Of a stretch of DNA of 64,000 bases, positions 46,300 through 56,874 are shown one piece after another. The stretch covers positions 13,579,001 to 13,643,000 of the forward strand of contig JANTQA010000008.1 of assembly GCA_027625915.1 (NCBI GenBank), given 5' to 3'. This DNA is from Anaeramoeba flamelloides (Eukaryota; Metamonada; Anaeramoebidae). Position 1 is the first letter of the stretch; each line of letters starts with the position of its first letter. Both the position numbers and the translations under genes were made by a program. A model generated the notes under the pieces. That model was not told the origin of the DNA. It did not search any database and saw only the letters and a program-made list of their open reading frames with translations.

Positions 46300-47953
46300 T
46301 TGTTAATCCCTCTTGTTGGCCAGAATTCTTAAATTTTTATTTAGAAATTTTAATAAAGACTCGATAATTAGTCTATTACCCACTAAGGCTAATAAACTTG
46401 ATGAATCTTTTTTTATAATAATATTGAAATTATTATTATTTTTTAATATATTAGATATATTAATTTTTTTTAATTCAGATATCCAAATTCTACGATTATT
46501 TTCATAGGCTGGGCAGTCGTTGGGTTTTCCAGAATTTAAAAGAATAGAGTAAAATCTTTGATTTTACTCAATTCTTTTGAATCCTGGAAAACCTAGACAA
46601 GATCACAGAGAAAATGATCCAAATCTTTAATGATATCCAAATTTTTTGATTTTTTCCATAATTTGCAAAATTTTGATTTATCTTTGTTCATAACATAAGA
46701 GTATCTGTTTAGATAATTTGTAAAATTTCTGAGTTTTAAAATCGAAGTGGAACCCTTCCATTTTAAATATCTTTGTTGTTTGTTAATATTATTTTGAATA
46801 GAAATAATTTTTAAATATTTATGAACTTTCCAACTGGTACTATTTTCCAGATGTTTGATTCTATATTTCTCGAGTTCAATCTCGAGTTTTTTTAAGGTGT
46901 TCGTTTGCCAGTTAATATTTTCGAATTTCTGCTATCTAAATTAAAGATTATCAAATATTTGATTAAAATCCAAAATTTTTAATTTTTGAATTAGTTTAAA
47001 TCTTCTTTTATATATCGTTATTCTTGCTGTGTCGATTTTGGCCTCTGTTTTATAAATAAGTCTGGGAGAGTGTGGATTTATTAATAAAAATTTTGTTATT
47101 TTTTTATTTATTCATACACCGATTGCATTGAAGTCTTTTTGTGTTAGATCAAATATTTCTAATCCATAGAATAATTGACTATGTAAAACTGCTTTAAAAA
47201 AATGAATATTTAATCCATTGGAGAATTTTTTTTGTTGTAGGATATTGATTAATTTTTTAAAATTGGTTTTAACTTTGTCCAAGTTAAACTTTAAGTGAGT
47301 TTGTTTATCAAGCTAAATCCCAAGATATAGAATTTCTTTCGGACTTGTAGTTTTTTTAGTTTTATCCTTATTCGGATTCATTCCAAAATCTCTAATCATT
47401 TTAAATATTTTCTCTACATGATAATTTATTTCTAATAGCGATCCCTTCATTATTAATACCAAGTCATCTGCAAACATTTGTACATGTATTGCTAATGGTT
47501 TGAGTTTATCTAAAAGAAAATTAGTGATAAATCCAAATAATAAAGGGGATAGAGGATCACCCCGATAAACACCAATTCCTTCTTTTGAATAATAAGCTAA
47601 TAAAAATTTTACATTAATTTCATTTTTTATAAATTTTTTAATTGAATGATAGATTAAAGAATGATGAATAGATTCAAAACATTTTTGTATATCTATTGTT
47701 ACAATATAAATATTTTCTTTTTTAAATTTATTTTTGATTTTGTTAAATTCATTAAATAAATTTAGTACCGCTATTCTTGTATCTAGTTTTTTTTTTGAAA
47801 CCGAATTGATTTTTTGAAACTAAATCCCAAGAGTCTTGAATTCCAGCATATAATAATTTTAGTAAAAAATCTTGGAAGAGTTTGATTAATTGAAATTGGT
47901 CGGTAATTTAGCGGAATCCCTTCGTCTCCAGATTTAAAAAAAAGTAACGCTTA
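46300..47953 (-). mobile_element. LINE (non-LTR retrotransposon) reverse transcriptase fragment, 5'-truncated and decayed
   Basis: Minus-strand frames encode, in order, LFFKSGDEGIPLNYRPISIN (RT block 2), TIDIQKCFESIHHSLI (motif A with the metal-binding D), GVYRGDPLSPLLF (motif B, with R where Q is usual), HVQMFADDLVLIMKG (motif C, FADD), MNPNKDKTK and EILYLGI, then a tail with KFCKLWKK, DHFLCD and CPAYENNRR. That tail looks like the C-terminal Cys/His segment of many LINEs; its second Cys appears to be Trp. The frame is broken between RT block 2 and motif A and carries several stops (for example after YLGI). The 5' end (endonuclease) is absent. A palindromic MITE interrupts the tail at 46519-46602. 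The element ends near NKRD and a stop at 46305. It lies between RPL9 and the RGS gene and is dead. Confidence 0.85.
46519..46602. mobile_element. Type-A palindromic mini-element inserted in the LINE
   Basis: An 84-bp near-perfect palindrome, GTTGGGTTTTCCAGAATTT...GGAAAACCTAGACAAGA, identical in kind to the A units of the arrays. Removing it together with one of two flanking TC dinucleotides joins the LINE codons for HFLCD and CPAYENN without a frame change, so both the insertion and its boundaries are visible. It shows the A unit moves alone and has a 2-bp target duplication. Confidence 0.75.
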
Positions 47954-48467
47954 AAAAAATAAAAAAAAATATATAATTATTTTTAAAAGTTTTAAAATTT
48001 ATTAAATAATTCAAGTTCAAACCAACATAAATTAAACCCAAAATTCTATTTATAATTTTAAAATATAACAAAACAGATTCCATTTTTTTTATTTTTTTGT
48101 GTGTATTGATCTCAATCTGGAATGAATATTCAATTTAATTACTCAATTGAATTTAAAAAAATATCCTAAAATAGAACAGATCTGATCTTGAATTTTAAGT
48201 CTGGAATTCCAAATTTACAACTATCATCGAAAAAAAAAAAAAAAAAAAAAAAGTGAAAGAAATGAACATTTTCTTAAATAAAAAACAAAATATAACTAAA
48301 CAGCAAAAAATATACCCGTTAATGTTCAACTTTGGATATAACCAATATTTCCCTGTTTTAAGTACATAATTGAAATAATGAATTTTTATACATTTTATAG
48401 AATAAAATTTTATAAGTATAATAAAATAAAAAAGAGGAAGTGTAATAAAAAACAATATTCAAATAAT
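47954..48467. other. Intergenic spacer between LINE and RGS gene
   Basis: A/T-rich, with an A run at about 48230-48251. It presumably carries the 3' untranslated region of the minus-strand RGS-DUF547 gene. Nothing else is seen. Confidence 0.5.
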
Positions 48468-51400
48468 TTATTTTTTATCAAATTTTTTTTCCATTAAACT
48501 TTTTGTATCAATTATAAAACGAGGTATTAAAATCGATTCTTTTAGAAATTTTATTGTATGCTTTTCTTCAATTTTGATTTTTGAAAATTTACCGTTCTCT
48601 AAAAAAGGATATAGCCAATATAACACTTCGGATAAATTATTAGCAAAGTCTTTGGAATATTCTTGAATTTTCCGAGGAAGAAGAATTTTGTGTTTTTGTA
48701 TTTTAATTTCTTTTGTAAGTTGTATCTTGGTGACTCGCTGAAGAATTTTTTCAATACCTTTACTATAATAAACTTGTATTATCGAAACACCAGAGGTTAA
48801 AGAGATTAAACAGAAATGAATTCGAGGATCTATTTTCTCAAAAGCATATTGCGCACGCGGGTCATTTTCCTTTTGAAAATAAGGATTATGCTTAATATCT
48901 TTATTAGCTCGGAGTATCCCGCAATGAATATCTTGCAAAGAAAATTCCATACCACCAATGATATAGTAAGATTTTTGATACATTTGCTTCAATTCGCCCC
49001 GCTTTTTTGGCAGTCCATTGGAAATAGCAGCATGTAATAAAATAATATTATAAAGATTTAGCCAAAAAGCCTTTTTTTTATTGTCTGATGAAAAATTTAA
49101 CTCAACCTAAAAAATATTAATTGTTTAAAAAAATAAAGAAAAATAAAAATTTGTTCATTAAAAAAATATTAATAATTCATATCAAAAAATAAAAAAGCTC
49201 AATATTTAATTCCTATAAAAAAATAAATAAAAATAAATTTTAAATCCATTTTATGGTATTTCCATCAATAAAAAATTTCTTTTTTTTTTTTTCTTCTTGT
49301 CAATTTTTTGCTTTTGATTTTTAAACATAAAAAAAAATTCGGTATGTCATTTTCCTTGAATAATCGTGAAATCTATGATTTTAGGCTTAAATTACCTTTG
49401 ACTGAAATTTAAGTAAAAGGGCATTTAGAGTGTAATTTACACTTCTTCAATAATAAAAAATAAACAATTTTCAATTGAGATACAAGAAAATTTCAGGTGC
49501 CTTTCCAAAATCGTTTTTTCATTTGATATAAAAAAGTTTATTTTGTAAAAAAAATATTATAATTTTCTTATTTGGGAAATATGGCTTTGATCAATCATCA
49601 GATAAAAAAAAAAAAAAAAAAAAGTATAATGATTAATTAAAAAGTTTTTAAAATAATTTTCCATAAATGAATTCATCATAGAATGGTTATGAGACAAAAA
49701 ATTAATAAAATTATGATTATATTAATGATTTGAATGAAAAACTTTTTTTTCTGGTTTTTGGATTTTCAAAAAATTCTATAAAACAACCACTTGAGATTTT
49801 TTCGTTATCCAAATCAATAAAAACATTTATCTTACCATTTCGGGGTTAGGTTAGGTGGATATACCTTTGACTGCATTTTTAATCAAAAAAAATCAAAAAA
49901 TTAAAAATAATTTCTTTGTTGAACTTAATTTTTGTTAAACTATAAAATTGTAATTCATTGTTTTTTTTTGAATTGGATATTGAACTATGGAAAATTATAA
50001 ATAACAAAATAAAAAACAAAAAAAAGAATAAATTTTAATTTTTACCTTTTGTAGTTCTGTTGTAGCAGCAACAAAGCGATGGAACTGAATTGATGATTTA
50101 ATTTTATTGAGGTCAATCTGGAGGGAACTGATTGAAAAATTTGAATTCAGAATTGAAATAAGCACTTCCATTAATTGCTTTGCAACTTTATATGGGGTTC
50201 TTGAATTTTCCATAAAAGAAAATTCGTTATTTAATGCCCTTTCCGTATCTTTTTTTGGAATTAATGTAATATTATTTCTATTTTTATGATTTATGTTGTT
50301 GTTATTATTATTATTCTCCTTATCGTTATAGGTTTTTTTATCGCCTTCTTGACTGTTTAAAAAATTGAGAAATATTTGTGATTGCTGGAATTCCACTAAA
50401 GAGATTTGGTTAATTTTTTCTTTTGTGATTTTGAATAGTTGATCATACATATCACTAGAAAAGTTTTTTTCTTCTACTTTTGTATTGATCTTTTGCTCCA
50501 TTTCAATAGGAACTTCGATTTCAAATAATGATCCAGGTAAAAGATATTTTTTATAAATTCTTTTTGCAATCAAGGCAAATTTCTAAGAAAGTGATCAATG
50601 GATAATTATAGATAGAGAGGTAGATATATAAGATGGGCAAAATGTCCAAGTAGGGACAGAAATAAGTAAAAAAAATCAATAAATGTTAGTAAATACCAAA
50701 AAAACAAATAAATTATTATTTTGTCAATGCTTTTAAGGAGAAAGTTTATTCATTGAGAAAAAAAAAAAAAATCTGATTCAATTTATTCGTTGGAATAAAT
50801 ATATTGATTTCCTTGAAAATTTTGTGATAAAATTAAAAATTTGATTGAATTATAATAATTCAAAATGATAAATCATTACCTTATGAGATTCTTCCAATTG
50901 TTTAAAATCATAGATTGAAAAAAATAAATGTACATAATCACGGATAATCGTGCTTGACAAATATTGGTGAAAATATGGTAAAATATTCCTTTTATTCAAC
51001 AAATAATTGGTTGTTTTTTCATTACTTTCTTTTTTCTCCTCTTTTTCAATTTCACTTTCTATTTCTTGTTCGGGAACTTGATTTTTTTTATCATTTTCTT
51101 TTTTGGATAAATTGTTTTCTTTATCCTTTTCAATTTCTTTATTATTATCATTTTCTATCTTCGTTTTTATTTTTGCTTCTGTTCCTGTATCTGTGGTTGT
51201 ATCTGTATCCATTTCCACATCTGTATCTGTATCTATTTCTGTTTCAACTTCTCCTTCCTTTTCAACATTTTTATCTCTATGAATTTCTTCTTTGTTTATA
51301 TTTTTCTGTATTTCTTCTAAATTTTGATTATTTGAATCATTTTTTAGATCAACGCTTGTTTTCATTTCATTTTCTTTTCCATCTTTAGTTGAGTCCTCCT

Positions 51401-51620
51401 GACCTAATTTGATTTCAGTATTATTCTTTTTTTCATTTTCATTTTCATTTTCTTTATCATTCTCATTCTCATTCTCTATTTCTTTTTCTATTTCGTTTGA
51501 TAATTTTTTGTTTTCATTTTTTTCATGATCATTATTATTTGAAATTTGCTTTTTTTGCTGTGGATTTTTTATTAATTTCTTTTGAAGAGAAATGTTTTGG
51601 GACGAAAAATTTTCTTTCAT
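48468..51620 (-). CDS. RGS-DUF547 fusion protein, at least three exons
   Basis: The model is complement(join(48468..49106, 50046..50582, 50880..51620)), 638 aa. Residues 1 to about 205 are low-complexity, rich in E, K, N, D and T. The RGS domain spans about 215-325: ILPYFHQYLSSTIIRDYVHL and FFSIYDFKQL in exon 1, AKRIYKKYLLPGSLFEIEVP and DMYDQLFKITKEKINQ in exon 2. A poly-N linker follows, then DUF547: KVAKQLMEVLISIL, TTELQK|VELNFSS, AFWLNLYN, HAAISNGLP, YYIIGGMEFSLQDIHCGILR and DPRIHFCLISLTSG. Both junctions restore family motifs; introns are 297 and 939 nt. RGS domains speed GTP hydrolysis by G-alpha; DUF547's role is unknown. The usual SCPP segment after the DPRxHF motif is replaced by GVSIIQVY. 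The frame is open from 51620 back to an AG at 51657-51658 (EESEKDVFSYNS), so a further 5' exon is possible. Confidence 0.85.
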
Positions 51621-53107
51621 TGAGTTATAGGAAAATACATCTTTTTCCGATTCTTCCTATTTTTTTAGTTTTGTAAAATGAAATAATAATTAGAAAAATA
51701 GGCAATAAAAATAATGATTAATCAAATTTAAAATTGAACATTTAAAAAGATAACAAATATTCATTAAACATAAAATCTATTTCCTGACAATAAAAATTGA
51801 AAGAACCCTGTTTAAATATAATTCCTTTGGCAATATAAGTGGGAAATAAAAATTAAAGATCAAAGTTAAAATTTTTTTTCTTTTTAAAATTCAAATCATG
51901 GTAATATACGATCGCTGAAAAAATGCTTATTTATTCGAAATGTAAATTTATTTTTTTCTTTTCTTTATTTTTTCCCATTATAAAAGTGAACACTAAATTC
52001 ACCTTATATGTTAACTAATATGTTAATTAGTAAATTGTGATTCTGCTCAATTTTGAAAAAAAAAATCTTGATTTTGTTTTCATTTTTCACAACCCATTTT
52101 CAATAAAAATAATCAATGTGAGAAGTTAATACACTTTTATCAGATCAGATAAATGTAAAAAAAAAATAAACAAATAGAAATGTTTGAGAATATGATTGAT
52201 TCAAAATCTGCATCTTCTCGCGAAAATGGCAGCTGTTTTTTTTTTTTGTTTGTTTTTTTTTTATTTTTTGTTTTTTTTTGAATTATTATTGAAAAGATTG
52301 TTTAATAAATAAGAACTGATTTGTGTCATAGGGAGACGGAGTTCAGGTTAACCCAATAAAAATATTTTTTCTTGGGGTAATTCAATATTTAAGTACTAAT
52401 CATTGATTTAGTAATCATTTCATCCACAGAGTATTATTATGTTTTTGAAAATATAACCAATATTCAATTTGGTTACTATTGGTTGTTTTTTAACCAGATA
52501 TTAAACAACTGTATTGAGTGAAAAGGGAAAAAATAATAAACTTTATTTTTGATTTGTTTTCAGATAAATTAATAATACAATAAAAAAAATATCATTAAGA
52601 CAATAAAAGTGTAATTTTCATTTTAAAGGTTGGTTTAAATGTGGTACTGAATAATCATCTAAAATAAAAAAAAAAAAAAAAAAAACAATGTATTATTGTG
52701 TCTACTCGTACTTTTAATGTTTTTAATAAATTGTATTTTGTTGCAATGTTTTTTATTAATTGAACTTGATAAAATCATCATGGAATTTTAGATTTATCTC
52801 TTTTTTTCAGTTTCTTAAACTTTTCCATTGAAAGAAAATATTTTCAATTCAACAACTATATCGATTTTTTTGTCTTGGGCTTGTCTTTTTCAAAAAGTTC
52901 ATATTTCAATTCTAAAATAAAGTTCAATAGAAAAAAATGATTTTATTAAGATAGAATTTTGTCTTTGGGAACTCGATTGTTATTTTATTATGGAATGTAT
53001 TATTGGTGGGCAATACTGCAAGAATATGGATGATTTGCAAATTGCAATTCTTCTTGTGTAAATGATCATTAAATTTTTAATCACTATTAATTTTCCAAAA
53101 AATAAAT

Positions 53108-53166
53108 GGACTTGGTGGAAATTGAACCTGGGTCTGCGTGTTCCATAATCCTAACCACCTCCCTGG
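53108..53166 (-). pseudogene. tRNA-like relic (tRNA pseudogene or SINE head)
   Basis: On the minus strand GAGGTGGTTAGGATTATGG resembles the D-arm and A box of a eukaryotic tRNA, and CCCAGGTTCAATTTCC resembles the T-arm and B box, at about normal spacing with AACACGC between. The T-stem has a mismatched or extra base, the acceptor ends do not pair, and no clean anticodon arm forms. It is therefore not a working tRNA. It is strikingly G/C-rich for its surroundings. Confidence 0.45.
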
Positions 53167-53613
53167 AAAAATATACAAATGCCTCCAAAATTTAGCCCAA
53201 GCACAAGACCATTTCAAGGTGATTATTAAATTCGTATTTCATTTTTCATAATATTTTTTTTTTTGAATTTTTTTCATAAACAACAAGATTTTTAGACTCA
53301 ATCTTTCAAATAAGAATTTTTTTTTATAAATTCTGATTTTAAATCATCAAATTTGGTTATAGTGCATAATGGAAGATTTTTTTTTTGATTTATCAAAAAT
53401 AGAAAAAATAATTTTTATAACTGTCAAATTTTAAGATCGGTTTGGAATGGCTTTAAAAGGTTTTTTTTTTCCTCTATTATAAAACAAAAAATTCAACAAT
53501 CGTGCCTAATAGAAGAATTTTGTTTGTATATAAGAAAGATAGAAAAAAGTTAATTTCTTTGTATAATAAAATTTCACGGTAGGTTTAGAACATCTGTATA
53601 TGATACTACCATT

Positions 53614-54488
53614 CTGGAAAAAAATTGTTACAAGAAAAAAAAGTGGGATACTTGTTTTGTCAAAAATTCAAAATGTAATTGTCAACATTAGTAAAACTGA
53701 TCCAAACCCCCAGAATTTTTTGAAGATAATAAGAATTGAAATGGGGATTAAAACCTTTTAAGAAGTGTAGGATCTAACTTAGTTTATTGTGATTTAAATT
53801 TCATCAAGATAGTTCAAGAAGAATGTCTTAAAAATCAAATTTTTATTATACAAAATAAATCTTTACAGAAATGAAGATATATAAGAATTGTCACTATTTT
53901 TTATATTTGTCATTTTAAATGTTATTTTAAAAAATAAGAATTTCTTGGGTTAGTTCTTTGAATTTTATATCGATTCCTTTGGGCCTTTAATCCTTAATCG
54001 TAATATTCAATGCTCTTTTTTAAAAAAATAAAGTTTTCAGGTTCTATTAAGATTTCCAATAAAAAATCGAAAAATCAGAAATTGGTCATTTTCACAATTG
54101 CTTTATCTTAATAAGAATCGAGTTTTTCTCAAGTACTCTCAAAGTAATTCAGATTAAATATTAAGGGTTATCTCTGAAAGTCGTAATTTGCCAGATATGA
54201 ATTGTCCAAAAAATGTACTTTTTACCACGTTTTTGCCACATTTTTGTAATCAAAAATTAAGAATTTGATTTTTGAGACATTCTTTATGGAGGATCTTGAT
54301 GTAATTGAAATGAAGTAAATCTAAGTTAGATACTATACTTCTTAAAAGGTTTTAATCCCCATTTCAATTCTTATTATCTTCAAAAAATTCTGGGGGTTTG
54401 GATCAGTTTTACTAATGTTGACAATTAAATTTTGAATTTTTGACAAAACAAGTATCCCATTTTTTTTCTTGTAACAATTTTTTTCCAC
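53614..54488. repeat. Large fold-back element with about 235-bp near-identical arms
   Basis: The left arm (53614-53847) and right arm (54251-54488) are reverse complements, at roughly nine bases in ten or better by eye. They contain GTTACAAGAAAAAAAA, TGGGATACTTGTTTTGTC, ACATTAGTAAAACTGATCC followed by AAACCCCCAG, and GAATTGAAATGGGGATTAAA. The 0.4-kb spacer is unrelated A/T-rich sequence. Outside the arms, 53552-53605 and 54549-54602 are similar in direct orientation (TATTATAAAATTTTCGCAGT versus TATAATAAAATTTCACGGT). No protein is encoded. Confidence 0.8.
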
Positions 54489-55599
54489 AACAATTACGAT
54501 AAAAATCGACTTTTCTATTTCATAAAATAATTTTTTACAATAGAAAATTAATTTTTACGTATTATAAAATTTTCGCAGTAGGATTGGAATATCCGTGTCA
54601 CAATTTTATCATAATGTAAGAATTTTTTTTGATTTTTATTGTTTTTCACATAAATTGAATGTGAGAAAAGTACAACACATATTAATAACACTATGACATG
54701 TTTTTTTTTTTTTATTAACGTAGAGAAAAATTGTTTCCAGGATTTTATTTTTTAAAAAATACAAAAAAAATTCAATAAAATAAACATGGAAAATTCGATT
54801 TCATTTCCAAAAAGTTTCTATTTTTTTTCATTTCCAAAGTATATTGCTTTGGAATAAAACTGTTAAATTCAAATTAAATTTTATCTCAAAAGTTCAATGA
54901 GGAAGAGTTTAATTACACAGTGAGAATAGCATATTTAAAAAGATATTGCATTTTGACGTAAGCAGATTGAAATAAAAGTATAACTTCACAACAAAAACCG
55001 AACACATAAAAATATATTTCATTTTATAATAAATAGATCGAAATAAAATATGACTTTAAAATCTATTTCAATGCTTTAAATACAATAAAAGAGTTTTATT
55101 TCCAGATCTTTTAATTTATTTTTGAATTTCAGACTATTATTGTTGTTTGCTTCTATATTTAAATCTATTTCTTTCTGTGTAATAGTTTGAAATAGCTTTA
55201 TTTCAATCAATTTGATATCTTGTTAGAAGATAAAAAACACACCATAACATTATTTAAAATCATTACTCTGAAATATTTTTTGAAAATAGTTGAAATAAAA
55301 TTGAAAAATGTGAGATTTTCTTGTGTAAATTTCTTCAAATTATAATTTTCATCTGGCTTTATTAAGATCTTTGTTTTTGATCCAACAATTTGGAAAATAA
55401 ATAGTTGGGAATTTGAAATTTAAATTTTCATTTTGTGATTTGGGTAATGTCAGTAGTTTTGCCCAAGGCACCATTTTTCAGAAAAAAAAAAAAAATAACA
55501 CACAGAAAAATTAATTTTTGCAAGATTTTCCGTCTCGGTAATTGAAAAAAATGGTTTTGAAGAAACCAAAACCACAGTTATTTGACCTGATAAAAACAT

Positions 55600-56558
55600 T
55601 TAAATATCAGAAAGCACATCCACTGAAGCTGACAGACACAAACGAGGAAACTGTGCTTCCTAAATTTGTTTTTCGGATGCAAAAAAAATAAAAAAATAAA
55701 GATAAAGTCAAAGGAGGAGTTGTATACGGAAAAGAGATCTGTTGTTTCTGATTCTTCTGTATAAATAAAAGATTTCAAATCTTCGAATTCTAATAGCAGC
55801 TGTTTCCTTTCCAATTGCTTATTTTTGAATTGTTGGTTAACCATCCTAAGCCTTTCCTTCATGATAAAATTGCTATGCGATTCGTCAATTTTGCGAAGGT
55901 TTTTTAATTCGAATTGATCCTTTTTTAATTGGTGGCTTAAGGTTTCAATCTTTTCGTTGTTGTCGTTTATGATTTGGTCGTACAACGACTGAGAACGAGG
56001 ATCGTTTTTCACATGGTTGACAACTTGGATTTGGAAATCCTTGATCGACTTGGAGACTTGCAAATCTAATTCCTTCTTTGTTTCGCGCAGCTGTGTAATT
56101 TCGTTTTGAATAGTTGCCAGTTCTGTTTTGACTTCCTTAATTCTCTGTTTCAGGCTTGTTCTTTCAAGCATTTTTTTTAATGTCAAAAGATGTGTTTTTA
56201 ATTTGTTTATTCCCACATTTAAATTGAAAAAAGTGCGCTTTTGTTCCTCGTCCATCCCTTGCTTTAACTCCCTCTTTTCGATTTCCTTTTCCTTCTTTAA
56301 CTGGATTTGAGACTCCTCAAGCAACTGAGTCAGCGTTTTGCTTTCTTTTGTTAGCTCTTCAAACTCTTCCTCAAGAGTTACATACTTTTTGTTTAATGTC
56401 TTCAAATATTGCTCAGAAGTGAATTTCTTTAATTGGTTTTTTAATTTTATTTCTTGCAGTTTTAATGTAGAAAGCTTGTTCTCAAATTCGTATAGAGTGT
56501 CTTTGCCAGTTAATTTTGTTGGTGTGGTTAGTTCATTGGTTTTCCAAAAAAAACTCAT
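55600..56558 (-). CDS. Coiled-coil protein, two exons
   Basis: The model is complement(join(55600..55659, 55728..56558)), 296 aa. Exon 1 starts at the ATG MSFFWKTNEL. It is almost entirely heptad-patterned coiled coil from about residue 25 to 265 (KLSTLKLQEIKLKNQLKKF, EEEFEELTKESKTLTQLLEE, KTELATIQNEITQLRETKKE, LRMVNQQFKNKQLERKQLLL), with a break near VVNHVKNDPRSQSLYDQI. A 68-nt GTATAC...AAATTTAG intron joins SETTDLFS to EAQFPRLCLSASVDVLSDI before TAA. Without splicing, the frame runs into a phenylalanine-rich stretch, which supports the intron. It is probably a structural or cytoskeletal/vesicle-tethering protein. I could not place it in a named family. Its 5' end is 235 bp from the oppositely oriented tRNA-Glu gene. 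Confidence 0.85.
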
Positions 56559-56793
56559 TTTTGATTTATTTTTTCAAGTTGTTTTTTGTTTGTTTGTTTG
56601 GTGGGTTTTATTGTAATATTGTGTGCTTGTTTTTTCGAATTGGTAATAATGAAAAGAAATTTATTTTGTGAAAATTGAAAGAAAAATGAATAATGTAAAT
56701 GATGCGAAAGTTTTGAGTGACGTGAAATGTTTGATTTAATTCTCTCCGTTTATAGAAATTTTCTTTAGTTCAATTTGAAGTATTTTATGTAAA

Positions 56794-56863
56794 TCGGGAT
56801 TAGTATAGTGGTAGAACGTCTGGTTTTCACCCAGTTGGCCCGGGTTCAATTCCCGGATTCCGA
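56794..56863 (+). tRNA. tRNA-Glu (anticodon UUC)
   Basis: The cloverleaf reads as acceptor TCGGGAT paired with ATTCCGA (one G-T pair), D-arm GTATAGTGGTAGAAC, anticodon stem (C)TGG/CCAG(T) with loop TTTTCAC giving anticodon TTC at 56826-56828, a 4-nt variable region, T-stem CCGGG/CCCGG and loop TTCAATT. There is no intron. The internal A box (TTAGTATAGTGG) and B box (GGTTCAATTCC) fit Pol III promoters. The position 27-43 pair is T-T, a minor irregularity. A Pol III T-run terminator follows 3 nt downstream. Confidence 0.95.
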
Positions 56864-56865
56864 AA

Positions 56866-56874
56866 TTTTTTTTT
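56866..56874 (+). terminator. Pol III T-run terminator of tRNA-Glu
   Basis: Nine consecutive T on the sense strand, starting 3 nt after the mature 3' end of the tRNA. Confidence 0.8.

Larger units (their letters stand above)
51621..55599. other. 4-kb gene-free stretch between RGS-DUF547 and the coiled-coil gene
   Basis: The proximal part may hold an extra 5' exon of the RGS gene, but none was identified. Otherwise it contains a tRNA-like relic (53108-53166) and a large fold-back (53614-54488) with flanking direct repeats. Positions 54620-55560 are featureless A/T-rich DNA. Confidence 0.55.

Noticed and set aside
49847-49859. GGTTAGGTTAGG, a telomere-like (TTAGG)2 motif
   Set aside because: Only about two units in a single place. 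Too short to call an interstitial telomere or a chromosome end.
50954-51388. Leucine/phenylalanine-rich open frame on the plus strand
   Set aside because: It is the antisense shadow of the E/K/N/D-rich N-terminus of the RGS-DUF547 gene.
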